Shown here one piece after another: positions 56,878-64,000 of a stretch of 64,000 bases of DNA. The position numbers and the translations under genes are program-made. The stretch comes from Streptomyces sp. NRRL S-37 (GTDB lineage Bacteria; Actinomycetota; Actinomycetes; Streptomycetales; Streptomycetaceae). Where the stretch lies: assembly GCF_000721605.1 (NCBI RefSeq), contig NZ_JOIZ01000005.1, forward strand, positions 186,001-250,000. Direction: 5' to 3'. The notes below the pieces were generated by a model. The model was not told where the DNA came from. It saw only the letters and a list, made by a program, of their open reading frames with translations, and made no database searches. Every line of letters begins with the position of its first letter. Position 1 is the first letter of the stretch.

Positions 56878-59547
56878 GTGATCCGTCACGACGCCCTGGA
56901 CGCCCTTCCCGTACGCGAGGCCCTGCCGGGGCTGACCGGCGCGCTCGACGCGCACGGCACCGCCGTCCTGGTGGCGCCGCCGGGCACGGGCAAGACGACG
57001 CTGGTGCCGTTGGCGCTGGCGGGGCTGCTCGGGGACGGGCCCGCGCGGCGGGTGGTGGTCGCCGAGCCGCGGCGGATCGCGGCCCGCGCGGCGGCCCGGC
57101 GGATGGCGTGGCTGCTGGGCGAGCGGGTCGGCGGGTCGGTCGGTTTCACCGTGCGCGGGGAGCGGGCGGTGGGGCGACACACGCGCGTGGAGGTCGTCAC
57201 GACCGGTGTGCTCCTCCAGCGCCTCCAGCGCGACCAGGAGCTGTCCGGGGTGGACGTGGTGGTGCTCGACGAGTGCCACGAGCGGCACCTGGACGCGGAC
57301 ACGGCGGCGGCGTTCCTGTGGGACGTGCGCGAGGCGCTGCGCCCGGAGCTGCGGCTGGTGGCCGCGTCGGCGACGACGGACGCGGAGGGCTGGGCCCGGC
57401 TGCTGGGGGACGCGCCGGTGGTCGAGGCGCGTGGTGCCGCGTTCCCGGTGGACATGGTGTGGGCGCCTCCCGCGCGTGCGGTACGGCCGCCGCACGGGAC
57501 GCGGGTCGATCCGGCGCTGCTGACGCATGTGGCGTCGGTGGTGCGGCGGGCGCTGGCGGAGCGGGACGGGGACGCGCTGGTGTTCCTGCCGGGGGTCGGC
57601 GAGATCGCCCGGGTGGCCGGGCAGCTCGGAGGCCTCGGGGACGTCGACGTGCTCCAGGTGCACGGGCGGGCGCCGGCCGCCGTGCAGGACGCGGTGCTGG
57701 CGGCCGGGGAGCGGCGCCGGGTGGTGCTGGCGACCTCGGTCGCGGAGTCGTCGCTGACGGTTCCCGGGGTGCGGGTGGTCGTGGACTCCGGGCTGGCGCG
57801 CGAGCCGCGCGTGGACCACGCGCGGGGGCTGAGCGCGCTGACGACGGTACGGGCCTCCCGCGCGGCGGGGCTCCAGCGGGCGGGCCGGGCCGGGCGTGAG
57901 GCGCCGGGGACGGTGTACCGGTGCTGGGCGGAGGCGGAGGACGCCCGTCTGCCGCGGTTCCCCTCCCCCGAGATCAAGGTGGCCGACCTGACCGCGTTCG
58001 CGCTCCAGGCGGCCTGCTGGGGCGATCCGGACGCCTCGGGGCTGGCGCTGCTCGATCCCCCGCCGGCCGGGGCGATGGCGGCGGCCCGCTCCGTCCTGAC
58101 GGCGATCGGGGCGGTGGGCCCCGACGGACGGGCCGGCGAGCGCGGGGCGCGGCTGGCCCGCCTGGGCCTGCACCCGCGTCTGGGCCGCGCCCTGCTGGAC
58201 GCGGCACCGGTGGTGGGCCCGGACCTCGCGGCCGAGGTGGTCGCCCTGATCGGCGAGGAACCACCGCGCGAGTACGGCGACGACCTCACCGCCGCGCTGC
58301 ACGCCGCCCGGCGCGGCGGCGACGCGTACACCGCGCGGTGGCGCAAGGAGGCCGCCCGCCTCCGTGCTCTCCTCTCGGAGCCCGCACGGACCTCCCCACC
58401 GGCACCGGCGGACCGGGGCGGCACCCGGGCCGTCGGCGGCGCGGACACGTCCGCCCCGGGCACCCCGCGAGGGCCTGGGGACGGGAGCGCCGGGCCGGGG
58501 GCGTCGCGGGCGGCCGAGGGCTCCCGGCCCCGGTGGACGGACGGAGCCGGCTTCCCGCCCGTGGCCGGGGACGGTGAGGACGGGCGGGTCGGGTTCGTCG
58601 TCGCGCTGGCTTTTCCCGAGCGGGTCGCCCGGGTGGAGGGCGGGTCGTATCTGATGGTCGGCGGGACGCGGGCCGAGACGGGGGCCGGGTCGCGGCTGCG
58701 GGGGGCCGAGTGGATCGCCGTCGCCGTGGCCGACCGGCCTGTGGGGCGGGGGCACGCGCGCGTGCGGCTCGGGGGCGTCGTCGACGAGGGGGTCGCGCGG
58801 GCCGCGGCGGGGGCGTTGCTGGAACACCGGGAGGAAGTGGGCTGGGCCGACGGGGACGTCGTCGCGCGGCGGGTCGAGCGGCTCGGGGCGGTGGAGGTGG
58901 CCGTGCGGGCGTATGCCGACGCCGGCCCCTCGCTCGTCCGGGACGCGCTGCTGGACGGGCTGCGGCAGGAGGGGTTCGGGCTGCTGCGGTGGCCGGCCGG
59001 GGCCGTCGTACTGCGGCAGCGGCTGGCGTTCCTGCACAGCCGGCTCGGTGCGCCGTGGCCCGATGTCTCCGACGAGGCGCTGCACGCGCGCGTGGCGGAG
59101 TGGCTGGAGCCGGAACTGAGCCGGGCGCGGCGACGGGCCGACCTCGGACGGATCGACGCCGGGCAGGCGCTCGCGCGGCTGCTGCCCTGGGCCTCCGGCG
59201 AGGCCGTACGGCTCGACGAGCTCGCCCCCGAGCGGATCACCGTACCCAGTGGGTCCGGAATCCGGATCGACTACTCCGACCCGGAGCGGCCGGTGCTCGC
59301 CGTGAAGCTGCAGGAGATGTTCGGGCTCCAGGAGTCACCGCGGGTGGCCGGGGTGCCGCTGCTGGTGCACCTGCTGTCCCCGGCCGGGCGGCCCGCCGCC
59401 GTGACCGCCGACCTCGCCTCGTTCTGGCGGGACGGCTACCACGGCGTACGGGCCGAACTGCGCGGACGCTACCCCAAGCACCCCTGGCCGGAGGATCCGG
59501 CCACCGCCGAGCCGACCCGGCACACCAACGCGCGGCTCCGGCGGTGA
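56878..59547 (+). CDS. hrpB: ATP-dependent helicase HrpB
   Basis: 889 aa from GTG 56878. DEAH-type helicase: Walker A LVAPPGTGKTTLVPLAL near residue 35, PRRIAARAAARRMA (Ia), VVLDECHERHLDADT (II), ASATTDAEGWARLLG (III), then the second RecA-like domain, with RAGRAGREAPG (VI). A large HrpB-type C-terminal region follows. There is a ~50-residue Pro/Gly/Ala-rich insert near residue 505-545 not seen in shorter HrpB. The function of bacterial HrpB is still unclear; RNA processing is likely. Confidence 0.95.
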   Translation: MIRHDALDALPVREALPGLTGALDAHGTAVLVAPPGTGKTTLVPLALAGLLGDGPARRVVVAEPRRIAARAAARRMAWLLGERVGGSVGFTVRGERAVGRHTRVEVVTTGVLLQRLQRDQELSGVDVVVLDECHERHLDADTAAAFLWDVREALRPELRLVAASATTDAEGWARLLGDAPVVEARGAAFPVDMVWAPPARAVRPPHGTRVDPALLTHVASVVRRALAERDGDALVFLPGVGEIARVAGQLGGLGDVDVLQVHGRAPAAVQDAVLAAGERRRVVLATSVAESSLTVPGVRVVVDSGLAREPRVDHARGLSALTTVRASRAAGLQRAGRAGREAPGTVYRCWAEAEDARLPRFPSPEIKVADLTAFALQAACWGDPDASGLALLDPPPAGAMAAARSVLTAIGAVGPDGRAGERGARLARLGLHPRLGRALLDAAPVVGPDLAAEVVALIGEEPPREYGDDLTAALHAARRGGDAYTARWRKEAARLRALLSEPARTSPPAPADRGGTRAVGGADTSAPGTPRGPGDGSAGPGASRAAEGSRPRWTDGAGFPPVAGDGEDGRVGFVVALAFPERVARVEGGSYLMVGGTRAETGAGSRLRGAEWIAVAVADRPVGRGHARVRLGGVVDEGVARAAAGALLEHREEVGWADGDVVARRVERLGAVEVAVRAYADAGPSLVRDALLDGLRQEGFGLLRWPAGAVVLRQRLAFLHSRLGAPWPDVSDEALHARVAEWLEPELSRARRRADLGRIDAGQALARLLPWASGEAVRLDELAPERITVPSGSGIRIDYSDPERPVLAVKLQEMFGLQESPRVAGVPLLVHLLSPAGRPAAVTADLASFWRDGYHGVRAELRGRYPKHPWPEDPATAEPTRHTNARLRR

Positions 59548-59571
59548 TCCATCCGTCTCGTTCCGGTTCCG

Positions 59572-61344
59572 TCAGACGGCAGGGCTCGCCGACGGGCTGG
59601 TGGACGGGGTCTCCGACGGAGCCGGCGTCTCCGTCTCGGCCGGGGGTTCCGTCTCGGCCGGGGGTTCCGTCTCGGCCGGCGCCGCCACGGTCAGCTCGAC
59701 CGTGATGGTCGCCCCGCCCGCGGTGGTGACGCGGAGCTGGAACGTGCCCGGGGTGTTGTCCGCGTAGAGCTGAGGCAGCTTCAGCAGGCCGTCCGCGTCC
59801 GTCGTCAGGCCGCTCAGGGTGCGTACGGCCTTGCCGTCGGCGTCCTTGAAGTAAGGGCCCTTGTCGTTCTCGGTGCCGTCCTCGGCCGACGTGACGAGCG
59901 TCGCGGTGGCGGCGACCTTGTCGGCGACCGCGCCCTTGTAGGTGGCCTTCAGCTCGACCGCGTCCGCGAACGCGCCGCCCGGCGTGCAGGTCAGCTCCTT
60001 CACACTGGTGCGGACGAGGGTGTCGGCGGCGCGCTCGGTGACGGTCGCCCGGTAGGTGACGCCCTTGACCGTACGGCCGACCACGGCGGCCCGGACGGTG
60101 ACGGAGCCGGTCTTCTCGCCCGCCTGGAGCGCGGGCGCCACGGCGACGCCCGAGCCGTCGGTGACGACGGTGGCCACGCTCTCGCCGCCGGCGAAGGTGG
60201 TGTCGGTGTCACCGGCGATGGTGAACCGGATCCGCACCTTGGCCACGGCCTTGCCGGCGTCCGTCTCCGCGCGGGCGCTCATCCGCTCGGTGAACGCGTC
60301 GCCCGCCATCGCGGTGAACTGCGCGGTACCGGCGTTCTCCAGGTGGTCCACCGTGTCGGTGGGGGTGGACGGGGTGGTGGGCGGAGTGGTGGGCGGCGGC
60401 GTGCTCGGGCTGCCGGAGCCGGCGGGCTTGTCCGGCTTCGGGCTGGGCTTCGGCGACGGCGACGTGCTCGGCGGCGCGCTCGGCACCCTCGGGGAGGGAG
60501 GCACCGTGACGGTGCTGTCGCTGCGGTCCCTGGGCAGCGTGCCGGTGCCGTCGGGGATCTCGTGGGTGCCCCTGCGGTAGTACTCCAGCCACGACATGAC
60601 GGTGTTCAGGTACTCCGTCGACTGGTTGTAGCTGAGGATCGCCCTGTCGAGGTCCCGCTGGTCGGACAGGTCCCAGTCGTTGCGGCACAGGTAGTGGCCG
60701 GCGGCGAGGGCGGCGTCGTAGATGTTGTTGGGGTCCTCACGGCCGTCGCCGTTGCCGTCGCGGCCCGCCCACTCCCAGGTGGAGGGGATGAACTGCAGGG
60801 GGCCGACGGCCTGGTCGTAGGAGCTGTTGCCGTCGTAGGCACCGTTGTCGGTGTCCTTGATGAGGGCGAAGCCGTTGCCGTCGAGCTGGGGGCCGAGGAT
60901 GGGTGAGAGGGTGGTGCCGTCGGCGTCGACGCGTCCGCCGCGGGCCTGACCGGACTCCACCTTGCCGATGGCGGCGAGGAGTTGCCAGGGCAGGTTGCAG
61001 CCGGGCTTCTTCTCGCGCAGCGTCGCCTCGGCCCGCTTGTAGGCGTCGAGGACCGTCGCGGGTATGCCGGCCTCGGTCACGCCCGACGTGTCCGTCCCGG
61101 TGCTCGCGGACGGGGCGGGGTTGGGGCTGTTGAGCGGCGGCAGGTCCGTGTAGTACGGCGAGTTGCCGGTCGCGCCGGCGGCCTCCTCGGGCGAGGGCGT
61201 GGCGTCCGAGGTGGTCTGCCCTCCCCCTTGACCGTCGGTGGTCGCGCCGGGGGCCTGGGACGCGGCCAGGGCCGCCACCGCCGCCGCGGCGACGGCGGTG
61301 GTCGTCACTCCCTTGCGCAGCCTCCTGCCGAATTGCGCCGCCAT
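59572..61344 (-). CDS. Secreted lytic transglycosylase-like protein
   Basis: 590 aa. Signal peptide (RKGVTTTAVAAAAVAALAA). SLT-like domain at residues ~115-260: LPWQLLAAIGKVESGQARGG with the catalytic Glu, YDQAVGPLQFIPSTWEWAG, and DAALAAGHYLCRND. A Pro/Ser/Thr linker (residues ~280-325) leads to two beta-rich domains that resemble invasin/Big-type repeats (TVTVRAAVVGRTVKGVTYRA, PGTFQLRVTTAGGATITVEL). The C-terminal AETEPPAETEPPAETE repeat is probably a wall-spanning linker. Cleaves peptidoglycan glycan strands without water. Confidence 0.9.
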   Translation of the reverse strand: MAAQFGRRLRKGVTTTAVAAAAVAALAASQAPGATTDGQGGGQTTSDATPSPEEAAGATGNSPYYTDLPPLNSPNPAPSASTGTDTSGVTEAGIPATVLDAYKRAEATLREKKPGCNLPWQLLAAIGKVESGQARGGRVDADGTTLSPILGPQLDGNGFALIKDTDNGAYDGNSSYDQAVGPLQFIPSTWEWAGRDGNGDGREDPNNIYDAALAAGHYLCRNDWDLSDQRDLDRAILSYNQSTEYLNTVMSWLEYYRRGTHEIPDGTGTLPRDRSDSTVTVPPSPRVPSAPPSTSPSPKPSPKPDKPAGSGSPSTPPPTTPPTTPSTPTDTVDHLENAGTAQFTAMAGDAFTERMSARAETDAGKAVAKVRIRFTIAGDTDTTFAGGESVATVVTDGSGVAVAPALQAGEKTGSVTVRAAVVGRTVKGVTYRATVTERAADTLVRTSVKELTCTPGGAFADAVELKATYKGAVADKVAATATLVTSAEDGTENDKGPYFKDADGKAVRTLSGLTTDADGLLKLPQLYADNTPGTFQLRVTTAGGATITVELTVAAPAETEPPAETEPPAETETPAPSETPSTSPSASPAV

Positions 61345-61630
61345 AGAGTGAGCCCCTCCCCTGAACGCCGTGACGTCCGTCAGCCTGTGTTGTGTTCGCC
61401 CTGTTGTGACGATCTACCCGCCCCACTGGTTGCCCTCCTGAGGGCATCCGGCACGACGGCCCTCGCGACCCTACGGCAACTTCCTTTGCGCGGACACCTG
61501 TTCATGCCCGATATTCACCGGTTCACCACGTTCCCGTGGGGCGGGAGTCGCCGCGGGGTTTCCCGCATACTGGGGCCTGCCGATCAGGTGGGCCCGCGGG
61601 CCCGGTCAGCCACTGCCACGAGGAGCCGCG

Positions 61631-62485
61631 TTGCCGTTCACGCTGAGCCATGCGGCGGCGGTGCTGCCCGCCGTGCGCGCCGACGGAAGCGGGCGGGGCC
61701 CCCTGGTCCCCGCCGTACTGGTCGCGGGCAGTTTCGCTCCCGACATGACCTATTACGCGGCGAGTGTCCTGTCCGGGGCGATGGAGTTCGGTGACGTCAC
61801 CCACGCGTTCGGGGGTGTGTTCACGGTCGACGTGCTCATCGCCTGGGCGCTGGTGGGGCTGTGGCTGCTGGTGCGCGAACCGCTGGTGGCGCTGGTGCCG
61901 CGGGCCCGTCAGGGGCGGGCGGCGGCGCTGCTGCGCTGCGGGGCGCCGCGTGCGCGGATACGGCCGTCGCTGGTGGCGCGCTGGTATCTCTCGGCCGTGG
62001 TGGGGGCGTTGACGCATGTGGTCTGGGACGCGTTCACGCATCTCGACCGGTGGGGGACGCGGGTGTTTCCCGTGCTGGGCGAGAAGGTGGCGGGGTCGCC
62101 GCTGTACTGGTATCTGCAGTACGGCGGTTCGGCGGTGGCCGCGGTCGTCATCGCGCTGTTCGTGGCGCGGGCACTGCGGCGGGCGGCCCCCGGGGGCGAG
62201 CCGGCGGGGGTGCCCGTGCTGTCCGCCGGGGACCGGTGGTGGGCCGTCGCGCTGCTCGGCGGGTGCGCGGTGGTGGGGGCGGTGCAGCGGGCCTCGCGGT
62301 GGTGGGCCCACTGGGGCTCGTCCGCGAAGCCCTGGGAACTGATTCCGACGGTGTGCTTCGGGGCGGGCGCTGGACTGGTCCTGGCGCTGCCGCTGTACGC
62401 GGTGGCTGTCAGGGTGTGGCGTCCGGCCACGGGGGTCCCTGCGCGCGCCGGTACGCGGCGGCCGGACCGTACGGGCGCACGCTGA
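61631..62485 (+). CDS. DUF4184 family membrane protein
   Basis: 284 aa from a TTG start at 61631, supported by CGAGGAGCC 8 nt upstream and MPFTLSHAAAVLP, the family start. PDMTYYAASVLSGAMEFGDVTHAFGGVF holds the conserved Asp/His residues, and GALTHVVWDAFTHLDRWG the second His cluster; these resemble metal-dependent membrane hydrolases. About five to six membrane helices. Function unknown. Its 3' end overlaps the convergent gene at 62409 by 77 bp. Confidence 0.85.
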   Translation: MPFTLSHAAAVLPAVRADGSGRGPLVPAVLVAGSFAPDMTYYAASVLSGAMEFGDVTHAFGGVFTVDVLIAWALVGLWLLVREPLVALVPRARQGRAAALLRCGAPRARIRPSLVARWYLSAVVGALTHVVWDAFTHLDRWGTRVFPVLGEKVAGSPLYWYLQYGGSAVAAVVIALFVARALRRAAPGGEPAGVPVLSAGDRWWAVALLGGCAVVGAVQRASRWWAHWGSSAKPWELIPTVCFGAGAGLVLALPLYAVAVRVWRPATGVPARAGTRRPDRTGAR

Positions 62486-62837
62486 GGGTGTCGCTCGCCG
62501 CGACGAACACGGTGACGGTGCGGACCGGGCGGGGGCGGGGCAGCAGGGTGAGCACGAGGGTGAGGTGGGCGCGGGCCAGCTCGGCCCACAGCCGCCACGG
62601 CGGCTGCTCGGCCGTGAGGATCCCGGCGGCGGGGGTGCGGGCGGTTCGCCGGCGGCCGCCGGCGATACGGCGGCCGAGGCCCGCCGTGACGCTGCGCAGC
62701 GCGGTCACGAGGGTGGCGGGGATGCGGACGGTACTTGCGGAGGCCGCGAAGACCGGGACCGGCGGATACGGTGCGCGTCCGCCGGGGCGCGGGGGTGCGT
62801 TGCCTGCCGCTGCGCGGTGAAGCATGCGTATACCCAT
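62409..62837 (-). CDS. Hypothetical protein (142 aa)
   Basis: From ATG 62837; ATGs at 62846 and 62825 are equally possible, none with a strong ribosome binding site. Codon bias is strong throughout. Reads ATLVTALRSVTAGLGRRIAG, WRLWAELARAHLTLVLTLLP, RPVRTVTVFVAASDTLSV. One or two membrane-embedded segments are possible. Family not recognised. Convergent 77-bp overlap with the DUF4184 gene. Confidence 0.65.
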   Translation of the reverse strand: MGIRMLHRAAAGNAPPRPGGRAPYPPVPVFAASASTVRIPATLVTALRSVTAGLGRRIAGGRRRTARTPAAGILTAEQPPWRLWAELARAHLTLVLTLLPRPRPVRTVTVFVAASDTLSVRPYGPAAAYRRAQGPPWPDATP

Positions 62838-63152
62838 GCATGGCATGGTGTCCGGCCCTGCGGGCGGGGGCTTTCCCGCGGGGGCCACGCGAGTGAAGGT
62901 TCCCGGCCCCGGGGGCCGCCCCCTCCGGCCTTGGACGGGCCTTGCCCTCAAGCACCGGACGGGCTGAAACGACAGGCCTTGCCCTCAAGCACCGGGCGGA
63001 CCGAAATTCGGCCCTGGGCGGGCTCCGTCCTCGAGCACCGGACGGACCGGACGGACCGGGCGACGGGCCTCGCCGTCACATACCGGACGGGCCGGGATCG
63101 GTCCGTCCGGCGTGTGAGGAGCGATGGCACGGGGACTGCGCCCCCGGAAGGG
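62838..63152. other. Spacer with tandem repeat upstream of polA end
   Basis: No gene. Holds the four imperfect repeat units at 62938-63097 and probably the polA transcription end. Confidence 0.6.
62938..63097. repeat. Four imperfect tandem units with CCGGACGGRCC core
   Basis: Units at 62938-62970, 62975-63006, 63021-63048 and 63065-63097 share CCTTGCCCTCAAGCACCGG and CGGACGGRC-type ends with drift from left to right. They resemble intergenic CCGGACGGGCTGAAA elements common in Streptomyces. Confidence 0.65.
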
Positions 63153-64000
63153 CTAGTGCGCCGCCGACTCCCAGTCCGGGCCCGCGCCCACCGAGACACC
63201 CAGGGGGACCCGGAGCTCGACCGCGGACGCCATTTCGCGGCGGACCAGGTCCTCCACCGCGGCGCGCTCGCCGGGGGCCAGTTCCAGGACGATTTCGTCG
63301 TGGACCTGGAGGAGCATGCGGGAGCGCAGATCCGCCTCGCGCAGCGCGCGGTCCACGTTCAGCATGGCGATCTTGACGATGTCCGCCGCCGTGCCCTGGA
63401 TCGGCGCGTTCAGCGCCATGCGCTCCGCGGCCTCGCGGCGCTGGCGGTTGTCGCTGTTGAGGTCGGGCAGGTAGCGGCGGCGGCCGAAGAGCGTCGCCGT
63501 GTAGCCGGTCGCCCGCGCCTCGTCGACGACCCGGTGCAGATAGTCCCGTACGCCGCCGAAGCGCTCGAAGTACGCGTCCATCAGGGCGCGGGCCTCCGCC
63601 GCCTCGATGTTGAGCTGCTGGGAGAGGCCGAAGGCCGACAGCCCGTACGCCAGCCCGTACGACATCGCCTTGATCTTGCGGCGCATCTCCGCGTCGACCG
63701 CGGACCGCTCGACCGAGAACACCTGGGCCGCCGCCGTGGTGTGCAGGTCCTCACCCGAGGTGAACGCCTCGATCAGGCCGGCGTCCTCGGAGAGGTGGGC
63801 CATCACGCGCAGTTCGATCTGGCTGTAGTCGGCGGTCAGGAGCGACTCGAAGCCCTCGCCGACCACGAAGCCGCGGCGGATCGCGCGGCCCTCGTCCGTG
63901 CGGACCGGGATGTTCTGGAGGTTGGGGTCCGTCGAGGACAGCCGGCCCGTCGCGGCGACGGTCTGGTTGAACGTGGTGTGGATCCGGCCGTCCGTGGCGA
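63153..64000 (-). CDS. polA: DNA polymerase I, C-terminal part (5' end outside window)
   Basis: About 282 C-terminal codons. Palm and fingers motifs are present: ATGRLSSTDPNLQNIPVRT, motif A TADYSQIELRV with the catalytic Asp, O-helix RRKIKAMSYGLAYGLSAFG, ERMALNAPIQGTAADIVK, and motif C LQVHDEIVLE. Fills gaps after excision repair, so it completes the UvrABC pathway encoded in this window. Its promoter and exonuclease domains lie beyond 64000. Confidence 0.96.
   Translation of the reverse strand, partial: ATDGRIHTTFNQTVAATGRLSSTDPNLQNIPVRTDEGRAIRRGFVVGEGFESLLTADYSQIELRVMAHLSEDAGLIEAFTSGEDLHTTAAAQVFSVERSAVDAEMRRKIKAMSYGLAYGLSAFGLSQQLNIEAAEARALMDAYFERFGGVRDYLHRVVDEARATGYTATLFGRRRYLPDLNSDNRQRREAAERMALNAPIQGTAADIVKIAMLNVDRALREADLRSRMLLQVHDEIVLELAPGERAAVEDLVRREMASAVELRVPLGVSVGAGPDWESAAH

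Overview
The window is high-GC actinobacterial chromosome, almost certainly Streptomyces. The evidence is strong G/C bias at third codon positions, the conserved uvrC-rapZ-yvcK-whiA block, DUF397/DUF5753/ATPase regulator sets, mycothiol-type enzymes, and the spacing of uvrA, uvrB, rpsA and polA along a typical Streptomyces core arm. No tRNA, rRNA, CRISPR array or intact insertion sequence was seen.

Layout: (1) 1-4.9 kb, leftward operon uvrC-rapZ-yvcK-whiA (whiA cut by the window edge). (2) 5-15.8 kb, a small ORF, an HTH-like regulator, a Rieske protein, a PfkB kinase, uvrA, a mycothiol-dependent enzyme, an MBL hydrolase, aroQ, a Ca2+/H+ antiporter and TerC. TerC is preceded by a manganese (yybP-ykoY type) riboswitch. 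(3) 16-21 kb, a TerD-fusion protein, TerD and uvrB. (4) 21-31.5 kb, an MHYT sensor, GDPD, ogt, a glyoxalase-like protein, psuG-psuK, CorA, a uridine-kinase-like protein, DUF1772, a gltD-like gene and a DUF574 methyltransferase. (5) 31.6-37.8 kb, a DUF397/XRE-DUF5753/anti-sigma ATPase regulator cluster, an amidohydrolase and an FUSC transporter. (6) 38.5-49.3 kb, an accessory region. It holds a PatG-like protein, a subtilase and three short peptides sharing an IPGF motif, then RidA/GNAT with broken GNAT and nucleotidyltransferase fragments, a SapA-like secreted protein, a damaged SMI1/KNR4 gene, the glpF-glpK pair and a formaldehyde dehydrogenase. (7) 49.3-64 kb, core genes: UDG, an S4 protein, coaE, a PAC2 protein, rpsA, hrpB, a lytic transglycosylase and the 3' end of polA.

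Two regulatory stories link the genes. A promoter motif of the PafBC (RecA-NDp) DNA-damage type, TTGTCAGTG-N8-TAnnnT, lies in front of uvrA, uvrB and ogt, with a weaker version at uvrC and a near-perfect one at terD. In uvrB, ogt and uvrC the -10 box ends exactly 7 nt before the ATG, so these mRNAs are probably leaderless. TerC appears controlled by manganese through an aptamer whose closing strand can alternatively pair with the ribosome binding site.

The most novel-looking locus is 38.5-41.3 kb. Cys-rich IPGF peptides, a stand-alone PatG C-terminal-domain protein and a PatA/PatG-type subtilase look like an uncharacterised ribosomal-peptide processing system.
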